Assembly: GCF_900104775.1 (NCBI RefSeq)
Contig: NZ_FNSA01000003.1
Coordinates: forward strand, 1,426,001-1,490,000
From: Tsukamurella tyrosinosolvens
GTDB lineage: Bacteria > Actinomycetota > Actinomycetes > Mycobacteriales > Mycobacteriaceae
Direction: 5' to 3'
DNA: 64,000 nucleotides
Position 1 is the first letter of the stretch, and every line of letters starts with the position of its first letter. The notes beneath the pieces were generated by a model, which saw only the letters and a program-made list of their open reading frames with translations, made no database searches and was not told the DNA's origin. Made by a program: the position numbers and the translations under genes. Shown here piece after piece: positions 8,501 to 15,726 of this stretch.

Positions 8501-11052
8501 GGGTCGTCGCCGAGCGCGACGGTGCGCTGCTGGCCTCCGCCGCCGTGGCCTACGACGGCCTCAGCGACGCGGTCGCCGGCCTGGCGCAGGTCGCCGACGG
8601 CGCGGCGTCGGTGGACGCCGACATCTACCTCAGCTGGGAGCAGCAGCCGGAGGACCAGGACGAGATGGTGGCGGCGTTCGACAGCGTGCTGTCGGCGCAT
8701 CCGCTGCCCGCGCAGGTCCGCCGCGTGACGATCACCGTCGCCGGCAGCGGCGGCGCGGTCATGCACCACCACTTCACCTTCCGCGCCGCCACCAACGGCG
8801 TGGTCGAGGACCGCCTGATCCGCGGCCTGCATCCGTACATCGCGCAGCGCATGCAGCTGGAGCGGCTGCGCCGGTTCGACCTGACGCGCCTCACCTCGTC
8901 GGACGACGAGGAGGTGTACCTGTACCGCGCCGTCGCCAAGGAGAACCCGGCTGACGACCGCCTGGTCGCCTTCGCCCAGGTCCGCGACCTGGCCGCCGTG
9001 CGCGACGGCGACGGCCGCCTGCTGGCCCTGCCGACCGCCGAGATCGCCCTCGCCACGTGCGTGGACTCGATCCGCCGGGCGCAGGCCGCCCGCCCCAGCG
9101 CGAAGCGGCTGCCCACCAACCGGATCGTCATGTACATCTGGCCGCCGGTGGACCTCAGCGACGCGGAGCTCGAGGCGCTCGCGGGCCACATCGGGTCGAC
9201 CACGGTCGGCGCGGGCCTCGAGGAGGTGCTGCTCATCGGCCGTCGTCGCGACGCCGCGACGGGTGAGCTGGTGAAGACCGAGGTGCGGGTGTCGTTCAGC
9301 CCCACCGGTCGCGCCGACCTGCACATCGGTGAGCCGATCGAGGACACCGTCGAGCCGATCGACGGCTACCGGCAGAAGGTGCTGCGCGCGGCGAGCCGCA
9401 ACACCGTCTACCCGTACGAGCTGACCTCGGCGCTGGGCGACTTCGTCGAGTACGAGCTGGCCGAGGGTGACATCGCCGACGTGCTGGTGCCCACCGACCG
9501 GCCGAAGGGCCGCAACACCGCGGGCATCGTGGTCGGTGTCATCTCCACGGCGACGGAGCTGTACCCGGAGGGCGTCAAGCGCGTTCTGCTGCTGGGCGAT
9601 CCGACGAAGTCGCTGGGCGCGCTCGCCGAGGCCGAGTGCCGCCGGATCAGCGCGGCGATCGACCTCGCGCACCGCATGGAGCTGCCCGTCGAGTGGTACG
9701 CGCTCTCCGCGGGTGCCCGCATCTCCATGGACTCGGGCACCGAGAACATGGACTGGGTCGCGGCGGCGCTGAAGAAGATCGTCGAGTTCACCCAGCAGGG
9801 CGGCGAGATCAACATCGTCTCCGCCGGCATCAACGTGGGCGCGCAGCCGTACTGGAACGCCGAGGCCACGATGCTCATGCACACCAAGGGCGTGCTGATC
9901 ATGACGCCGGAGTCGGCGATGGTGCTCACCGGCAAGCAGTCGCTGGACTTCTCCGGTGGCGTCTCGGCGGAGGACAACTTCGGCATCGGCGGTTACGACC
10001 GCATCATGGGCCCGAACGGCCAGGCGCAGTACTGGGCCGCGGATCTCATGGGCGCGCACCAGATCCTGATGGGGCACTACGCGCACACCTACATCGCCCC
10101 CGGCGAGCAGGCCCCGCGCCGCGCCGCGACCACGGACCCGTCCGACCGCGACATCACGGCCTTCCCGCACGTCCTGGCCGACAGCGACTTCACCACGGTC
10201 GGCGACATCTTCTCCGCGGAGAAGAACCCGGACCGCAAGAAGCCCTTCGACATCCGCACCGTGATGCGCGCGCTGTCCGACCAGGATCACGAGGTCCTCG
10301 AGCGCTGGGCCGGGATGGCCGACGCCGAGACCGCGGTGGTTCAGGACGTGCACATCGGCGGCATCCCGGTCTGCCTGCTCGGCATCGAGTCGAAGTCGGT
10401 GCCGCGCCTGGGCTTCCCGGCGACCGACGGCCCCGACACGTACACCGCCGGCACGCTGTTCCCGCAGTCGTCGAAGAAGGCCGCCCGTGCGATCAACGCG
10501 GCGAGCGACAACCGGCCGCTGGTCGTGCTCGCCAACCTCTCGGGCTTCGACGGTTCGCCGGAGTCGCTGCGCAAGCTCCAGCTGGAGTACGGCGCCGAGA
10601 TCGGCCGCGCGATCGTCAACTTCTCGGGCCCCATCGTGTTCTGCGTGATCTCGCGATACCACGGCGGCGCGTTCGTGGTGTTCAGCAAGCAGCTGAACCC
10701 GAACATGACGGTGCTGGCCATCGAGGGCTCGTTCGCCTCGGTGCTCGGCGGTGCTCCCGCGGCCGCGGTCGTGTTCTCGGGCGAGGTCAACGCGCGCACC
10801 GCCGGTGACGCGCGGGTCAAGGACCTCGAGGCGCAGGTGGCCGAGGCCACCGGCACCGAGCGCGCCGCGCTGCTCGCCGAGCTCGACGAGGTGCGGGGCT
10901 CCGTCCGCGCCGAGAAGCTGGGCGAGGTCGCCGCCGAGTTCGACGGGGTGCACAGCATCCGTCGCGCCGTCGAGGTCGGCTCGGTCGATGAGATCATCGC
11001 CGCCGCCGACCTGCGCCCGAAGATCATCTCGGTGATCGAGGCCGCGCAGTAG
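5599..11052 (+). CDS. Single-chain multidomain acetyl-CoA carboxylase (eukaryotic-type architecture)
   Basis: Predicted to carboxylate acetyl-CoA (possibly other acyl-CoAs) to malonyl-CoA for FAS-I. The start is GTG at 5599, preceded by a GAAAGGGA ribosome site. Domains along 1817 residues: biotin carboxylase about 1-450 (IAIVNRGEAA, ATP-grasp KATAGGGGRGIRM, EVNTRLQVEHP); biotin carrier about 590-655 with biotinyl Lys620 in ESMKM; a central region about 660-1265 including RRFDLTRL near residue 1093, which resembles the NFDLT element of eukaryotic ACC central domains; carboxyltransferase about 1270-1817 (SAGARISMDSG, LTGKQSLDFSGG, YHGGAFVVFSKQLNP). The usual actinobacterial enzymes split these functions over AccA, AccD and AccE subunits. 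It sits 20 bases after acpS and ends at a strong hairpin, so fas, acpS and this gene probably form one lipid-precursor operon. Substrate specificity is inferred. Confidence 0.88.
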   Translation: MFSRIAIVNRGEAAMRLIHAVRDLAAETGQQIETVALYTDVDRTATFVREADIAYDLGPAAARPYLNYELLGTALQETGADAAWVGWGFVAEDPVFAEKCAEVGVVFVGPSPDAMRQLGDKIGAKLIAEEVGVPVAPWSRGPVETLEDAKAKAKDIGYPLMLKATAGGGGRGIRMVASDADLEDAYLRTRDEAERAFGSGVVFLERLVTGARHVEVQVISDGETAWALGVRDCSVQRRNQKVIEESASPVLGPEQVQRLKESAERLAIKVGYQGAATVEFLYHPGDDLLAFLEVNTRLQVEHPITEVTNSFDLVRAQLHVASGGKLDGERPVERGHAIEARLNAEDPDRDFAPAPGRIALLDLPAGPGIRIDTGVSQGDTIPADFDSMIAKVIAYGRDRDEALGRLRRAMNETRVIIEGGATNKSFVLDLLNQPEVIDGSADTGWIDRVRGEGRLVADRHTSVALASAAIDAYEDEERTELTRLLTTASGGRPQVQHESGTPLDFKLRGASYRVRVARTGAHSFRLVIDTGAETRTADVDLERFDNHTGQAVVNGVRYRLTTGTHGPVHVVDVDGVTHRVSRDEGGVVRSPAPALVVAVPLAVGDEVEAGAPILVLESMKMETVLRSPFSARLKECAVTVGSQVEAGAPLLRLEPLGDGDDEAAGTAAGPIDLPAEPAQVGAVQRAAAGRDALRSQLLGYDVDPADESRLLDEYLVDRVAAELEGAAPAAAELALASVFADLAELGLRRSVGSDDEVHSPREHFHTYLRSLDADRAGLPDSYRAKLAAALGHYGVAELDRTTDLESAVFRVFLAQQRPKVGVRVITALLRKWLREPAPSAEEGGDARAVLERLMDATQSRYPVIADLARGVVFAWFGQPLLRGNREGVYSAVRAHLTHLDENPTAADRSERVAEMVRSTEPLVLLLGERLAGDHPTDNAVMLEVLTRRYYGNKGLTEVRTQDVAGTEWVVAERDGALLASAAVAYDGLSDAVAGLAQVADGAASVDADIYLSWEQQPEDQDEMVAAFDSVLSAHPLPAQVRRVTITVAGSGGAVMHHHFTFRAATNGVVEDRLIRGLHPYIAQRMQLERLRRFDLTRLTSSDDEEVYLYRAVAKENPADDRLVAFAQVRDLAAVRDGDGRLLALPTAEIALATCVDSIRRAQAARPSAKRLPTNRIVMYIWPPVDLSDAELEALAGHIGSTTVGAGLEEVLLIGRRRDAATGELVKTEVRVSFSPTGRADLHIGEPIEDTVEPIDGYRQKVLRAASRNTVYPYELTSALGDFVEYELAEGDIADVLVPTDRPKGRNTAGIVVGVISTATELYPEGVKRVLLLGDPTKSLGALAEAECRRISAAIDLAHRMELPVEWYALSAGARISMDSGTENMDWVAAALKKIVEFTQQGGEINIVSAGINVGAQPYWNAEATMLMHTKGVLIMTPESAMVLTGKQSLDFSGGVSAEDNFGIGGYDRIMGPNGQAQYWAADLMGAHQILMGHYAHTYIAPGEQAPRRAATTDPSDRDITAFPHVLADSDFTTVGDIFSAEKNPDRKKPFDIRTVMRALSDQDHEVLERWAGMADAETAVVQDVHIGGIPVCLLGIESKSVPRLGFPATDGPDTYTAGTLFPQSSKKAARAINAASDNRPLVVLANLSGFDGSPESLRKLQLEYGAEIGRAIVNFSGPIVFCVISRYHGGAFVVFSKQLNPNMTVLAIEGSFASVLGGAPAAAVVFSGEVNARTAGDARVKDLEAQVAEATGTERAALLAELDEVRGSVRAEKLGEVAAEFDGVHSIRRAVEVGSVDEIIAAADLRPKIISVIEAAQ

Positions 11053-11064
11053 GACTCACGCGCG

Positions 11065-11098
11065 AAGGGCACCGTCGGGACGTCCCGACGGTGCCCTT
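11065..11098 (+). terminator. Intrinsic terminator after the carboxylase gene
   Basis: Perfect inverted repeat: a 16-base arm (AAGGGCACCGTCGGGA) and its complement separated only by CG. It starts 12 bases after the carboxylase stop. It lacks a long U-tract, as is common in high-GC actinobacteria. Confidence 0.8.
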
Positions 11099-11121
11099 CG
11101 TCGTTCCAGCGGACGTGCGGC

Positions 11122-11189
11122 TTCCCGCGGGGACTTCGTCCTCGACAGTGGGTTGCAACCCGATGATCGGTGAAGACTCCCCGCGGGAA
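11122..11189. repeat. Spaced inverted repeat in intergenic gap
   Basis: Two perfect 12-base arms, TTCCCGCGGGGA (11122-11133) and TCCCCGCGGGAA (11178-11189), lie 44 bases apart between the terminators of two convergent transcription units. Each arm is itself nearly palindromic. Function unknown; no credible protein is encoded in the 286-base gap 11053-11338. Confidence 0.45.
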
Positions 11190-11290
11190 CCCGAGGTGCC
11201 TCGGCTATGCGAGTCGTGTCCGACCCGGACAGAATCCGAGAGTCGTGCGGCCGGAACCCTATGCCAGCCGTCGAACCCCCGGAGAAACGA

Positions 11291-11327
11291 CGAACGGCCG
11301 GGGCGCCCCTGCGCACCCGGCCGTTCG
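11291..11327 (-). terminator. Terminator of the bcp-fadE operon
   Basis: A 12-base stem (CGAACGGCCGGG with CCCGGCCGTTCG) and a 13-base loop, 12 bases beyond the stop of the minus-strand acyl-CoA dehydrogenase. It may act in both directions, since it faces the terminator of the carboxylase operon. Confidence 0.7.
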
Positions 11328-11338
11328 CGTCGAAGAAC

Positions 11339-12484
11339 TTACAGCGCCAGGTCGCGCCCGATGATCTCCTTCATGATCTCGGACGAGCCGGCCCAGATGC
11401 GGGTGACGCGGGCGTCCATCCACGCGCGGGCGGCGCGGTACTCGCGCATGTAGCCGTAACCGCCGTGCAGCTGCACGCAGGAGTCCAGGACCTGGTTCTG
11501 GATCTCGGCGGAGATGTACTTGACCTTCGCGGCGTCGACGGCGGTCAGCGTGCCCTCGGCGTGCGCGACCACGGCCTGGTCAACGTAGGCCTGCACCATC
11601 TCGATCTTGGTGATCAGGTCGGCCAGCAGGAACTTGTTGTGCTGGAACGAGCCGATGGACGCGCCGAAGGCCTTGCGCTCGCGGGCGTATTCGATGGTCT
11701 CGGCCAGGATCTGCTTGGCGTGCGCCACGTTGCCCACGGCGGAGCCGATGCGCTCCTGGGGGAGCTTCTCCATCATGTGGTAGAAACCGCGGTCGACCTC
11801 GCCGATCAGCGCGCTGGCGGGCACGCGCAGGTCGGAGTAGAAGAGCTCAGCGGTGTCGGCCTCGGGCTGGCCCACCTTGTCGAGCTTGCGGCCCCGCTCG
11901 AAGCCGGGCAGCGAGCAGTCCACGGCGAACAGCGAGATGCCGCGGGCCTTGGCGTCGGGGTTCGTCTTCGCGGCGATCACGGCGACGTCGCAGGTGTAAC
12001 CGTTGGTGATGAAGGTCTTGGAGCCGTTGAGGATCCAGTCGTCGCCGCTGCGCACCGCGGTCGACTTGATGCCGGCCAGGTCGGAACCCGCGGACGGCTC
12101 GGTCATGCCGATCGCGGCCACGGCCTCGCCGGCGGCGATGGCGGGCAGCCACTGCTGCTTCGCCTCCTCGGTGCCCAGGCGCACGATGTACGGCGTGGTG
12201 ATGTCGAAGTCGATGCCCACCGAGCTCGCGAAGGCCATCGAGACCGCGGCCAGCTCCTCCTGCGCGATGGCGTTGAAGCGGTAGTCCTCCGCCTCGCCGC
12301 CACCGTAGGACTCCGGGATCTCCAGACCGAGGACGCCCTGTTCGCCGAGTCCGCGCCAGACGTCGCGGGAGATCAACTTGTCGTCGATGTACTGCTCGGC
12401 GTGCGGCAGTACCTGCTTTTGCAGGTAGTCCCGGACCGCCGAGCCGAACTGCTGGTGGTCCTCGGAGTAGATGGTGCGTTCCAC
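11339..12484 (-). CDS. Acyl-CoA dehydrogenase, long-chain (LCAD-like)
   Basis: FAD enzyme of fatty acid beta-oxidation that oxidises acyl-CoA to trans-2-enoyl-CoA. The 381 residues show GMTEPSAGSDL, the FAD-binding FITNG segment, QLHGGYGYM and the C-terminal IWAGSSEIMKEIIGR. At the position where medium-chain enzymes have the catalytic Glu (YEGT) this protein has WAGS. Instead Glu244 in KLPQERIG aligns with the catalytic Glu of mammalian LCAD and isovaleryl-CoA dehydrogenase. The start is GTG at 12484 with an AGAGGAA ribosome site. It begins 16 bases after bcp stops, on the same strand, so the two are probably one operon. Confidence 0.9.
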   Translation of the reverse strand: MERTIYSEDHQQFGSAVRDYLQKQVLPHAEQYIDDKLISRDVWRGLGEQGVLGLEIPESYGGGEAEDYRFNAIAQEELAAVSMAFASSVGIDFDITTPYIVRLGTEEAKQQWLPAIAAGEAVAAIGMTEPSAGSDLAGIKSTAVRSGDDWILNGSKTFITNGYTCDVAVIAAKTNPDAKARGISLFAVDCSLPGFERGRKLDKVGQPEADTAELFYSDLRVPASALIGEVDRGFYHMMEKLPQERIGSAVGNVAHAKQILAETIEYARERKAFGASIGSFQHNKFLLADLITKIEMVQAYVDQAVVAHAEGTLTAVDAAKVKYISAEIQNQVLDSCVQLHGGYGYMREYRAARAWMDARVTRIWAGSSEIMKEIIGRDLAL

Positions 12485-12500
12485 GTCGGTGGGTTCCTCT

Positions 12501-12974
12501 CTAGAGCTTCAGGTCGCGGCGCAACTTGGCGACATGCCCGGTCGCGCGCACGTTGTACTGCGCCACCTCGATGTTTCCGTCCGCGTCGATGACGAACGTC
12601 GACCTGATGACGCCCGTCACGGTCTTGCCGTACATCATCTTCTCACCGAAGGCCCCGTATTCGGTAAGCACCTGCTTATCCGGGTCCGAGAGGAGCGGAA
12701 ATGTGATGGAGTCGCGCTCCTGGAACTTCTTGAGCTTCTCCGGCTTATCGGGGGAGATTCCCAGCACGGCGAGCCCGGCGTCCGCGAAATCGGCCAGATT
12801 GTCGCGGAAGTCGCAGGCCTGCTTGGTGCAGCCCGGCGTCATCGCGGCGGGGTAGAAGTACAGGACGACTCGCTGGCCACGGTAGTCGGAGAGCGAGACG
12901 GGGTTGCCGTCCTGATCCGGCAAAGTGAAAGAAGGTGCATTAACTCCCGGCTCCAGCCGCGTAGAAGTAGTCAT
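12501..12974 (-). CDS. bcp: Thioredoxin-dependent peroxiredoxin, BCP type
   Basis: Thiol peroxidase that reduces H2O2 and organic hydroperoxides with electrons from thioredoxin. The 157 residues carry the BCP signature PGCTKQACDF, with peroxidatic Cys49 and candidate resolving Cys54 (CxxxxC, atypical 2-Cys). The frame is open further upstream, but the ATG at 12974 gives the normal family length and start (an extension into the divergent gene would be non-homologous). The start lies only 19 bases from the next plus-strand start, so the promoters must overlap coding sequence. Placement near fas and acpS matches M. tuberculosis Rv2521. Confidence 0.93.
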   Translation of the reverse strand: MTTSTRLEPGVNAPSFTLPDQDGNPVSLSDYRGQRVVLYFYPAAMTPGCTKQACDFRDNLADFADAGLAVLGISPDKPEKLKKFQERDSITFPLLSDPDKQVLTEYGAFGEKMMYGKTVTGVIRSTFVIDADGNIEVAQYNVRATGHVAKLRRDLKL

Positions 12975-12993
12975 GCCGGTTACCGTATCTGGC

Positions 12994-13377
12994 ATGGCAG
13001 CACAGGACGAGGGCTCGGGGTACTCCGGCGGCGCGGGTGGCCGCGGGCGGGCGCGCATCCGCAACCTGGCGAGCGCGGCGCTCAACGCGGACATGACGAT
13101 CGACCAGGCCACGACCATGCTCGAGGGCATGGCGGTGACCATGGAGAACATGAGCACCACCATGTCGACGTTCGACGAGACGGTCGCTCGGGTGAACCGG
13201 AACCTCGACGAGTTCGAGAAGCTCACGGCCCGGTTCTCCGCCACCCTCGAGAAGACCGACGCGGCGCTGGAGAAGGTCAATGCCCTGCTCTCCGTGCCGG
13301 GGGCGGCGGTCACCGTCGCCGAACGGGTGCTCGCGGTGCCGACCGAAGTGACCAGGCGCTTCCGCGGAAAGCCCTGA
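12994..13377 (+). CDS. Conserved small protein with coiled-coil-like repeats (Rv2520c-position gene)
   Basis: 127 residues of unknown function if translated from the ATG at 12994; an in-frame ATG at 12973 overlaps the bcp start, and neither has a clear ribosome site. The centre (about 25-90) is rich in Met, Thr and heptad-like hydrophobics (MTIDQATTMLEGM, ENMSTTMSTFDETV), suggesting an amphipathic helix or coiled coil. The C-terminus is basic (RRFRGKP). Position and orientation beside bcp correspond to the small Rv2520c gene of M. tuberculosis, which is annotated as a possible membrane protein. That link is from gene order, not from alignment. Confidence 0.65.
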   Translation: MAAQDEGSGYSGGAGGRGRARIRNLASAALNADMTIDQATTMLEGMAVTMENMSTTMSTFDETVARVNRNLDEFEKLTARFSATLEKTDAALEKVNALLSVPGAAVTVAERVLAVPTEVTRRFRGKP

Positions 13378-13403
13378 CCGCGAGCTGACGGCGCACCGTC
13401 GGA

Positions 13404-14270
13404 TCAGCCCCGGCGGTAGCCGTTCGACAGCCCGACCAGCAGCTCCGCGACCAGCGGGTTGGGCGTCGCGTCCGTGCGCAGCACCCCGGAGACGGGCAGT
13501 GTGAAGCCGGGCGCCGGCCGGCTGGCGATGCCGGGCTGGCGCGGGTCCTCGTAGAGGAGCGTCCAGCCCTCGGGGTGGTTGATCAGCTCGAAGGCGACGG
13601 GGTGGTCGTCGCGGATCTCGGGGCCGAACCGCACCTCCAGCCCGTCGGCGGTGAAGACCTTGTCGACGAGCCGGTGCAGCAGCACCTGCTGGTGCGGGGG
13701 CGGTAGGAGCAGGGGGTACTGCGCCAGTTCCGTGGTCGACGGTGCCCGGCCGAGCGCGGCCAGGGGGTGTCGCGTGGAGAAGGCGATGAGCGGGTTGTCG
13801 ACCCAGAGCGGCTCCAGGTAGAGGCCCGGCTCGTCGAGGCGGCCGCGGATGAGCGCGAGATCCGCCTCGCCCGACTTCACCGCCGCGATGCGCTGCGCGA
13901 AGGGCTTGATGAGGAAGTCGATCTCCGCGCCCGGGTGCCGCTCGCGCACGTCGGAGGCCGCGGCCAGCGCGGACCGGGCGAACGACATGTTCGCCGCGAG
14001 GCGGATCCGGTCGGGCCGCGGGCGCACCGCGTCGATCGCCTCGTCGCGCTGCCGGAGCAGCTCGCGGGCCCGGGGGAGGAGGGATTCGCCGGCATCGGTG
14101 AGGCGCACCCGTCGCCCGGCCCGTTCGAAGAGCTCGGCGCCCAGCTCCTTCTCCAGCGTCGCGATCTGGTGGCTCACCGCCGACTGCGAGACGAAGCACT
14201 GCTTCGCCGCGCGGGAGAAGCCGCCGTGATCGGCCACCGCGACGAGGTACTCGAGTTGCCGGAATTCCAT
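13404..14270 (-). CDS. LysR-family transcriptional regulator
   Basis: 288 residues. The N-terminal winged helix-turn-helix (about 1-60) reads FSRAAKQCFVSQSAVSHQI, and an effector-binding domain (about 90-288) follows. An upstream in-frame start would add 23 residues, but the ATG at 14270 (MEFRQLEYLVAV) is the canonical LysR start. It is divergent from the NADH dehydrogenase gene with a 124-base gap, so regulation of that gene is the simplest guess. The co-inducer cannot be read from sequence. Confidence 0.88.
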   Translation of the reverse strand: MEFRQLEYLVAVADHGGFSRAAKQCFVSQSAVSHQIATLEKELGAELFERAGRRVRLTDAGESLLPRARELLRQRDEAIDAVRPRPDRIRLAANMSFARSALAAASDVRERHPGAEIDFLIKPFAQRIAAVKSGEADLALIRGRLDEPGLYLEPLWVDNPLIAFSTRHPLAALGRAPSTTELAQYPLLLPPPHQQVLLHRLVDKVFTADGLEVRFGPEIRDDHPVAFELINHPEGWTLLYEDPRQPGIASRPAPGFTLPVSGVLRTDATPNPLVAELLVGLSNGYRRG

Positions 14271-14394
14271 ACCACCATTGTATGAACAGAAGCGATGGTT
14301 CGCATCATCAGGATGGCGATCTACCAGGTTGAAGCGCACTCATCCATGCACCAATCTGGTAGTAGACAACGACGTCTTGAAGGGGGAGAAGATC

Positions 14395-15726
14395 ATGCGC
14401 AGCACCCACGTCGTGGTGATCGGCTCGGGATTCGGCGGCCTCGCCGCCGCGAAGCAGCTGGCCAAGTCGAACATCGAGACCACCCTCATCTCGGCGAACG
14501 GCACCCACCTCTTCCAGCCCCTGCTCTACCAGGTGGCCACCGGCGTCACCGCCGGCGAGCGCATCGCGCCCCCGATCGCCGACGTCCTGCGGCGCCGCCG
14601 CACCGTCGATGTGGTCACCGGCTACGTCACCGAGGTCGACGCGGAGCGCAAGGTCGTCACCTACGCCACCGCCGACGGCATCGAGCAGATCGCCTACACC
14701 TACCTCATCGTCGCCGCGGGCGCCGCGCAGGCGTACTTCGGCCACGACGAATGGGCCGACCGCACGTTCGCCCTCAAGACTCTCGAGGACGCCGAGAATC
14801 TCCGGACGCGGATGCGCGCCGCGTTCGACGCGCCCGCCGAGAGCCCCGCGCGCACCGTCGTGGTGGTCGGCGCCGGCGCCACCGGCGTCGAGGTGGCCGG
14901 CCAGGTCGCCGAGCTCGCGCGCCGCTTCCACGACGACGCCGAGATCCGCATCCACCTGGTCGAGGGTGCCGACGACGTGCTGCCCTTCTACGGCGGCACC
15001 CTCTCGGGCTACACCCTCGCCGCGCTGGAGAAGGCGGGCGTCACGGTGCACACCGGCACGTTCGTCACCGCGATCGAGGACGGCGTGGTCACCGTCAAGG
15101 ACAAGGCCGGCGCCGAGCGTGAGATCGCCGCGGGCACCGTCGTCTGGTCGGCCGGCGTCAAGGCCACCCCGCTCGCCGGCGTGATCGCCGAGGCGACGGG
15201 GTGCGAGACCGACCGCAACGGCCGCCTCCTCATCAACCGCGACCTCACGGTCGGCGGCCGCGCCGACGTCTTCGCCCTCGGCGACATGACCAGCCTGAAC
15301 GGCCTGCCCGGGCAGAGCCCGGTCGCGATGCAGCAGGGCCGTCACGCCGCCGACGTCATCCGCGGCACGAAGGGCCCGGGCACGCACTTCCGCTACCTGG
15401 ACAAGGGCAGCATGGCGATGATCGACACCCCGCACGCCGTGATCCAGCCGCCGCTCGGCCTGCCCGGCCTCACCGGCATCGTCGCCTGGGCAGGCTGGCT
15501 GGCCGTGCACCTGTACTACCTGGCGGGCATGGGCAACCGCGTCGCCGTGCTCCGGGACTGGTTGCGCGCCTTCGTCGGCAGCGCCCGACCCGGGTTCGCC
15601 ACCGCCGCGCCGCCCGACGGTGCGCAGACGGTCACCGTCGGAGCCCCGGAGGCGGGGGAGGAGCTACCCGGCGGACTTGGCGTTGCCGGCACGCCAGACG
15701 GACCACGGCAGGTTCCAGTCGCCTAG
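14395..15726 (+). CDS. ndh: Type II NADH dehydrogenase (NAD(P)/FAD oxidoreductase)
   Basis: Non-proton-pumping NADH:quinone oxidoreductase at the inner face of the membrane. The 443 residues show the FAD dinucleotide fold GSGFGG (10-15), a second nucleotide fold VVVVGAGATGVEVAG (about 160-175) for NADH, the FAD-contact motif FALGDM, and a hydrophobic C-terminal segment (AWAGWLAVHLYYLAG) typical of Ndh membrane attachment. The start ATG 14395 follows a strong AGGGGGAGAAG ribosome site. The last 63 bases overlap the 3' end of the convergent L,D-transpeptidase gene. The unconserved C-terminal tail is encoded there. Confidence 0.88.
   Translation: MRSTHVVVIGSGFGGLAAAKQLAKSNIETTLISANGTHLFQPLLYQVATGVTAGERIAPPIADVLRRRRTVDVVTGYVTEVDAERKVVTYATADGIEQIAYTYLIVAAGAAQAYFGHDEWADRTFALKTLEDAENLRTRMRAAFDAPAESPARTVVVVGAGATGVEVAGQVAELARRFHDDAEIRIHLVEGADDVLPFYGGTLSGYTLAALEKAGVTVHTGTFVTAIEDGVVTVKDKAGAEREIAAGTVVWSAGVKATPLAGVIAEATGCETDRNGRLLINRDLTVGGRADVFALGDMTSLNGLPGQSPVAMQQGRHAADVIRGTKGPGTHFRYLDKGSMAMIDTPHAVIQPPLGLPGLTGIVAWAGWLAVHLYYLAGMGNRVAVLRDWLRAFVGSARPGFATAAPPDGAQTVTVGAPEAGEELPGGLGVAGTPDGPRQVPVA

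Noticed and set aside
5344-10953. Very long open frame (1869 codons) antisense to the acetyl-CoA carboxylase gene
   Set aside because: The plus strand encodes a coherent multidomain enzyme. The antisense frame is Arg/Gly/Val/Leu-rich low-complexity sequence with no motif, a known effect of high GC3 on the opposite strand.
11091-11453. Possible 120-residue plus-strand protein in the gap after the carboxylase gene
   Set aside because: It begins inside a terminator, runs through a second terminator and into the acyl-CoA dehydrogenase gene, and shows no coding-type codon pattern.
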